Shown here: positions 7,401 to 8,103 of the stretch, one piece after another | How positions within the stretch are numbered: position 1 is the stretch's first letter | Layout of the letters: every line of letters starts with the position of its first letter | Source: Verrucomicrobiota bacterium | GTDB taxonomy: Bacteria > Verrucomicrobiota > Verrucomicrobiia > Chthoniobacterales > JAFAMB01 | Direction: 5' to 3' | NCBI GenBank assembly: GCA_019242435.1 | Contig: JAFAVN010000196.1 | Coordinates: forward strand, 1 to 8,103 | DNA length: 8,103 nucleotides | Notes under the pieces: model-generated | Databases searched by the model: none | The model's input: only the letters and a program-made list of their open reading frames with translations | Told to the model about the DNA's origin: nothing | Position numbers and translations under genes: made by a program

Positions 7401-7852
7401 AATCCGAAGCTTTCCAAGTGACGAGCCAACCGGTCAAAACGCTCGCCCGCTGATTGGACGGCGGCAAAGTGGAGAAACCGCTCCATGAAATCCGAAACCG
7501 GGTAGAGTTCGGAATTTTGGAAATGCTGCGAACATCGCCACTCGATCACCAAGGCCTCCTGATTGCCGGCCGAAGCCATGCCGGAGCCAGAGTTTGTGTC
7601 TTCCAGCATGAGGCGCGCGGCGGTCTGTATTAGGCGTGACTTTCCCAACCCCGGTTCCCCGATAACTAGCACGACCTGACTCCGTCCTTCCTGGGCTTGT
7701 TCCCAGCGATCTGCAAGTAAACTAAGTTCGGCATGGCGGCCAATTAGCGGCGACACCGGGACTGGCCCGGGCAGGATGGCCGGCGGGATTGTGGACCGGC
7801 CTCTAGCGGGCTCCGGATTATCCGATCGACCAGCATAATCAATCTGATTCAC
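4466..7852 (-). CDS. STAND/AAA_16 ATPase - TPR - SpoIIE-type PP2C phosphatase fusion regulator
   Basis: A 1128-residue cytoplasmic signalling protein with no membrane segment or signal peptide. After a Pro-rich lead (14-35) comes a STAND/AAA_16 NTPase: PLIGRHAEL (35-43), Walker A GEPGLGKS (65-72), Walker B LFIVEDLHWSD (203-213) and the GGVPLLVEEF motif (290-299). Residues about 440-870 are helical and TPR-like, including LKGELLLAES (798-807) and TSLARLWQKQGRREEA (838-853), hallmarks of ATPase/TPR modules attached to cyclases. The C-terminus (about 905-1126) is a SpoIIE/RsbU PP2C phosphatase with GGD (924-926), DVTGHG (944-949), GGGHHP (1015-1020), SDG (1066-1068) and DDDFS (1117-1121), so the metal-binding aspartates are kept. 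By family, it should dephosphorylate Ser/Thr on a STAS-type anti-anti-sigma protein, gated by NTP-driven oligomerisation; this is inference. The start is GTG; the first in-frame ATG (Met92) would delete Walker A. No cyclase, kinase or DNA-binding domain is visible. Confidence 0.95.
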   Translation of the reverse strand: MNQIDYAGRSDNPEPARGRSTIPPAILPGPVPVSPLIGRHAELSLLADRWEQAQEGRSQVVLVIGEPGLGKSRLIQTAARLMLEDTNSGSGMASAGNQEALVIEWRCSQHFQNSELYPVSDFMERFLHFAAVQSAGERFDRLARHLESFGLDRPEDIGLFAKLLFLEPERYSATGLTPAREREKTFRMLREWLGACAAGRPALFIVEDLHWSDASTLEFLGQFINECQANRILTVFTFRPEFKVPWLEAPHQTVLTLNRLTRRQVAEWMNKDSREVLPASLVTQVYQRTGGVPLLVEEFTRMIRESARESVGDGPGYLESTRPGGIPATLQELVMARLNHLASDREIAFLAATLGRQFEYELLAATASVDEPTIQAELGKLVSADILYVKGQSSGDSYLFKHALLEEALYTAIDEQKRRQFHQRIAETMELQFPKSVETQPELLAEHFARAGLIKKAVSYCLKAGLRSRDRFANVEAVSHFKKGLQLLEKLDPSPERDAGELALLAPLGTAYIAWRGYAASEVAPIFRRAHALCERVGQTPQLFATMWGNFAYHIVRGDFRICSDLAEEAIEFGERLNDPGILMEAFFLRGITRLYRGDFSGARATLAQSIADFDDRERTAFWAKAIGEDGGVTLRCYLALALWHAGFPDQALDLSREVLELARSINQPFSLEYALHHTGWLCQHCRLGSQTQVAGEEQTEIATEQGFLFWHASGTLYTAAGLLLRGQMERGLALFEKGLQAYRATGALLGLPYYLSILADACAQTGRFAEARSALSEALDIMEQNDERFQEAELYRLKGELLLAESDDQSIAEQYFRRALETADRQQSKAWRLKATTSLARLWQKQGRREEAFTALSTVYSSFTEGLTTPDLVDAATLLDNLFDERMRAEFAAGLRYVRDCIPPPFEGPISVDWRYVPASTLGGDIIGYHWLDEDHLAFYLIDVTGHGLDSALLSVTLTNVIRTGALSGVDMKRPNHVLAQLNEVFRGQQHGNKYFTIWYGVYQSANRTLTWAGGGHHPSVVLVEGEPDPILLTSEGMMMGVLRRAEFPAQSRRIPAGARLLIFSDGVFEIFQEKRQIWSLTDCIAYLAVLGKQDGNLMDALLDHVHYLRGSPHLDDDFSIIEARFQ

Positions 7853-8103
7853 AAGCTCCGCTTTCCAGGCAGACAGTGCCCGTCCGCTCCTTTAGGGCTT
7901 AGGAAGAGATCACGTTTCACTGCGTTGAGATCAGTTGCTATCGTGGCCGTTATCCAGCTTGAATGACGAGCAGAGTTCTTTCAAGACAGAATAGCTCGAC
8001 TGACCGGCGGGGAATACCGGGATCGCATGGCAGCACCTAAGGCGTGTAGGATTGCGTCCTCTCGATCTCTTTTCGGAAAATTTCAAAACTTTGAGGCCGC
8101 GAT
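7853..8103. other. Upstream region of the regulator, no convincing gene
   Basis: These 251 bases should hold the promoter of the regulator, but I found no well-spaced -35/-10 pair; a TTGAAA on the minus strand (about 7978-7983) has no good partner at 16-18 bases. Three edge-touching open frames exist: minus strand to TAG at 8037-8039 (21 codons, reading ...FEIFRKEIERTQSYTP), minus strand to TGA at 7931-7933 (56 codons), and plus strand from ATG 8027 to the edge (MAAPKACRIASSR...). At most one can be real and none can be recognised. No RNA gene or strong terminator is evident. Confidence 0.4.
7856..7859 (-). promoter_or_regulatory. Ribosome-binding site supporting the GTG start of the regulator
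   Basis: Read on the minus strand, GGAG stands three bases before the GTG at 7852-7850. The spacing is short, but this is the only purine-rich site near a usable start. The frame upstream closes with TAA at 7892-7894 and holds no ATG, GTG or TTG between, so GTG is the only sensible start that keeps the ATPase domain complete. Confidence 0.45.

Noticed and set aside
1353..8004. Shared 12-base word AGCTCGACTGAC at 1353-1364 and 7993-8004
   Set aside because: A few 12-base matches are expected by chance in a window of this size, and the flanks diverge at once, so it is not evidence of mobile-element ends.

Overview
The window reads as a chromosomal, non-mobile stretch of a moderately GC-rich environmental bacterium, probably Gram-negative. 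The solute symporter belongs to a sequence type common in Verrucomicrobiota, Acidobacteriota and Bacteroidota. Two enzymes carry twin-arginine export signals, and one intergenic region holds short heptamer repeats. A soil Verrucomicrobiota or Acidobacteriota member is my best guess, but only a guess, because no rRNA, tRNA or ribosomal marker is present.

Layout, left to right. (1) Positions 1-1372, minus strand: the first 457 residues of a sodium:solute symporter, cut by the window edge. (2) Positions 1373-1675: intergenic, with two small heptamer repeats and weak promoter-like hexamers. (3) Positions 1676-2233, plus strand: a GNAT N-acetyltransferase, divergent from the symporter and convergent with the next gene. 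(4) Positions 2268-4259, minus strand: a probable two-gene unit. A YghX-type dienelactone hydrolase family protein is followed after 109 bases by a YghA-type short-chain dehydrogenase. Both appear to carry Tat signals. (5) Positions 4466-7852, minus strand: a 1128-residue regulator combining a STAND/AAA_16 ATPase, a TPR-like helical region and a C-terminal SpoIIE/RsbU-type PP2C phosphatase. (6) Positions 7853-8103: upstream sequence with no convincing gene.

The regulator is the most unusual item. Its ATPase and helical region resemble modules normally fused to class III nucleotide cyclases or Ser/Thr kinases, but here the recognisable output is a phosphatase of the kind that dephosphorylates anti-anti-sigma factors. 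All four metal-binding aspartate motifs and the Walker motifs are intact. No anti-sigma factor, STAS protein or sigma factor lies in the window, so its target is unknown.

The hydrolase/dehydrogenase pair also stands out. In E. coli the homologues yghX and yghA sit a few genes apart in the same neighbourhood. Here they are adjacent, and both appear to be exported through Tat, which suggests envelope-located detoxification or carbonyl/ester metabolism. I see no IS element, CRISPR array, tRNA or prophage gene.
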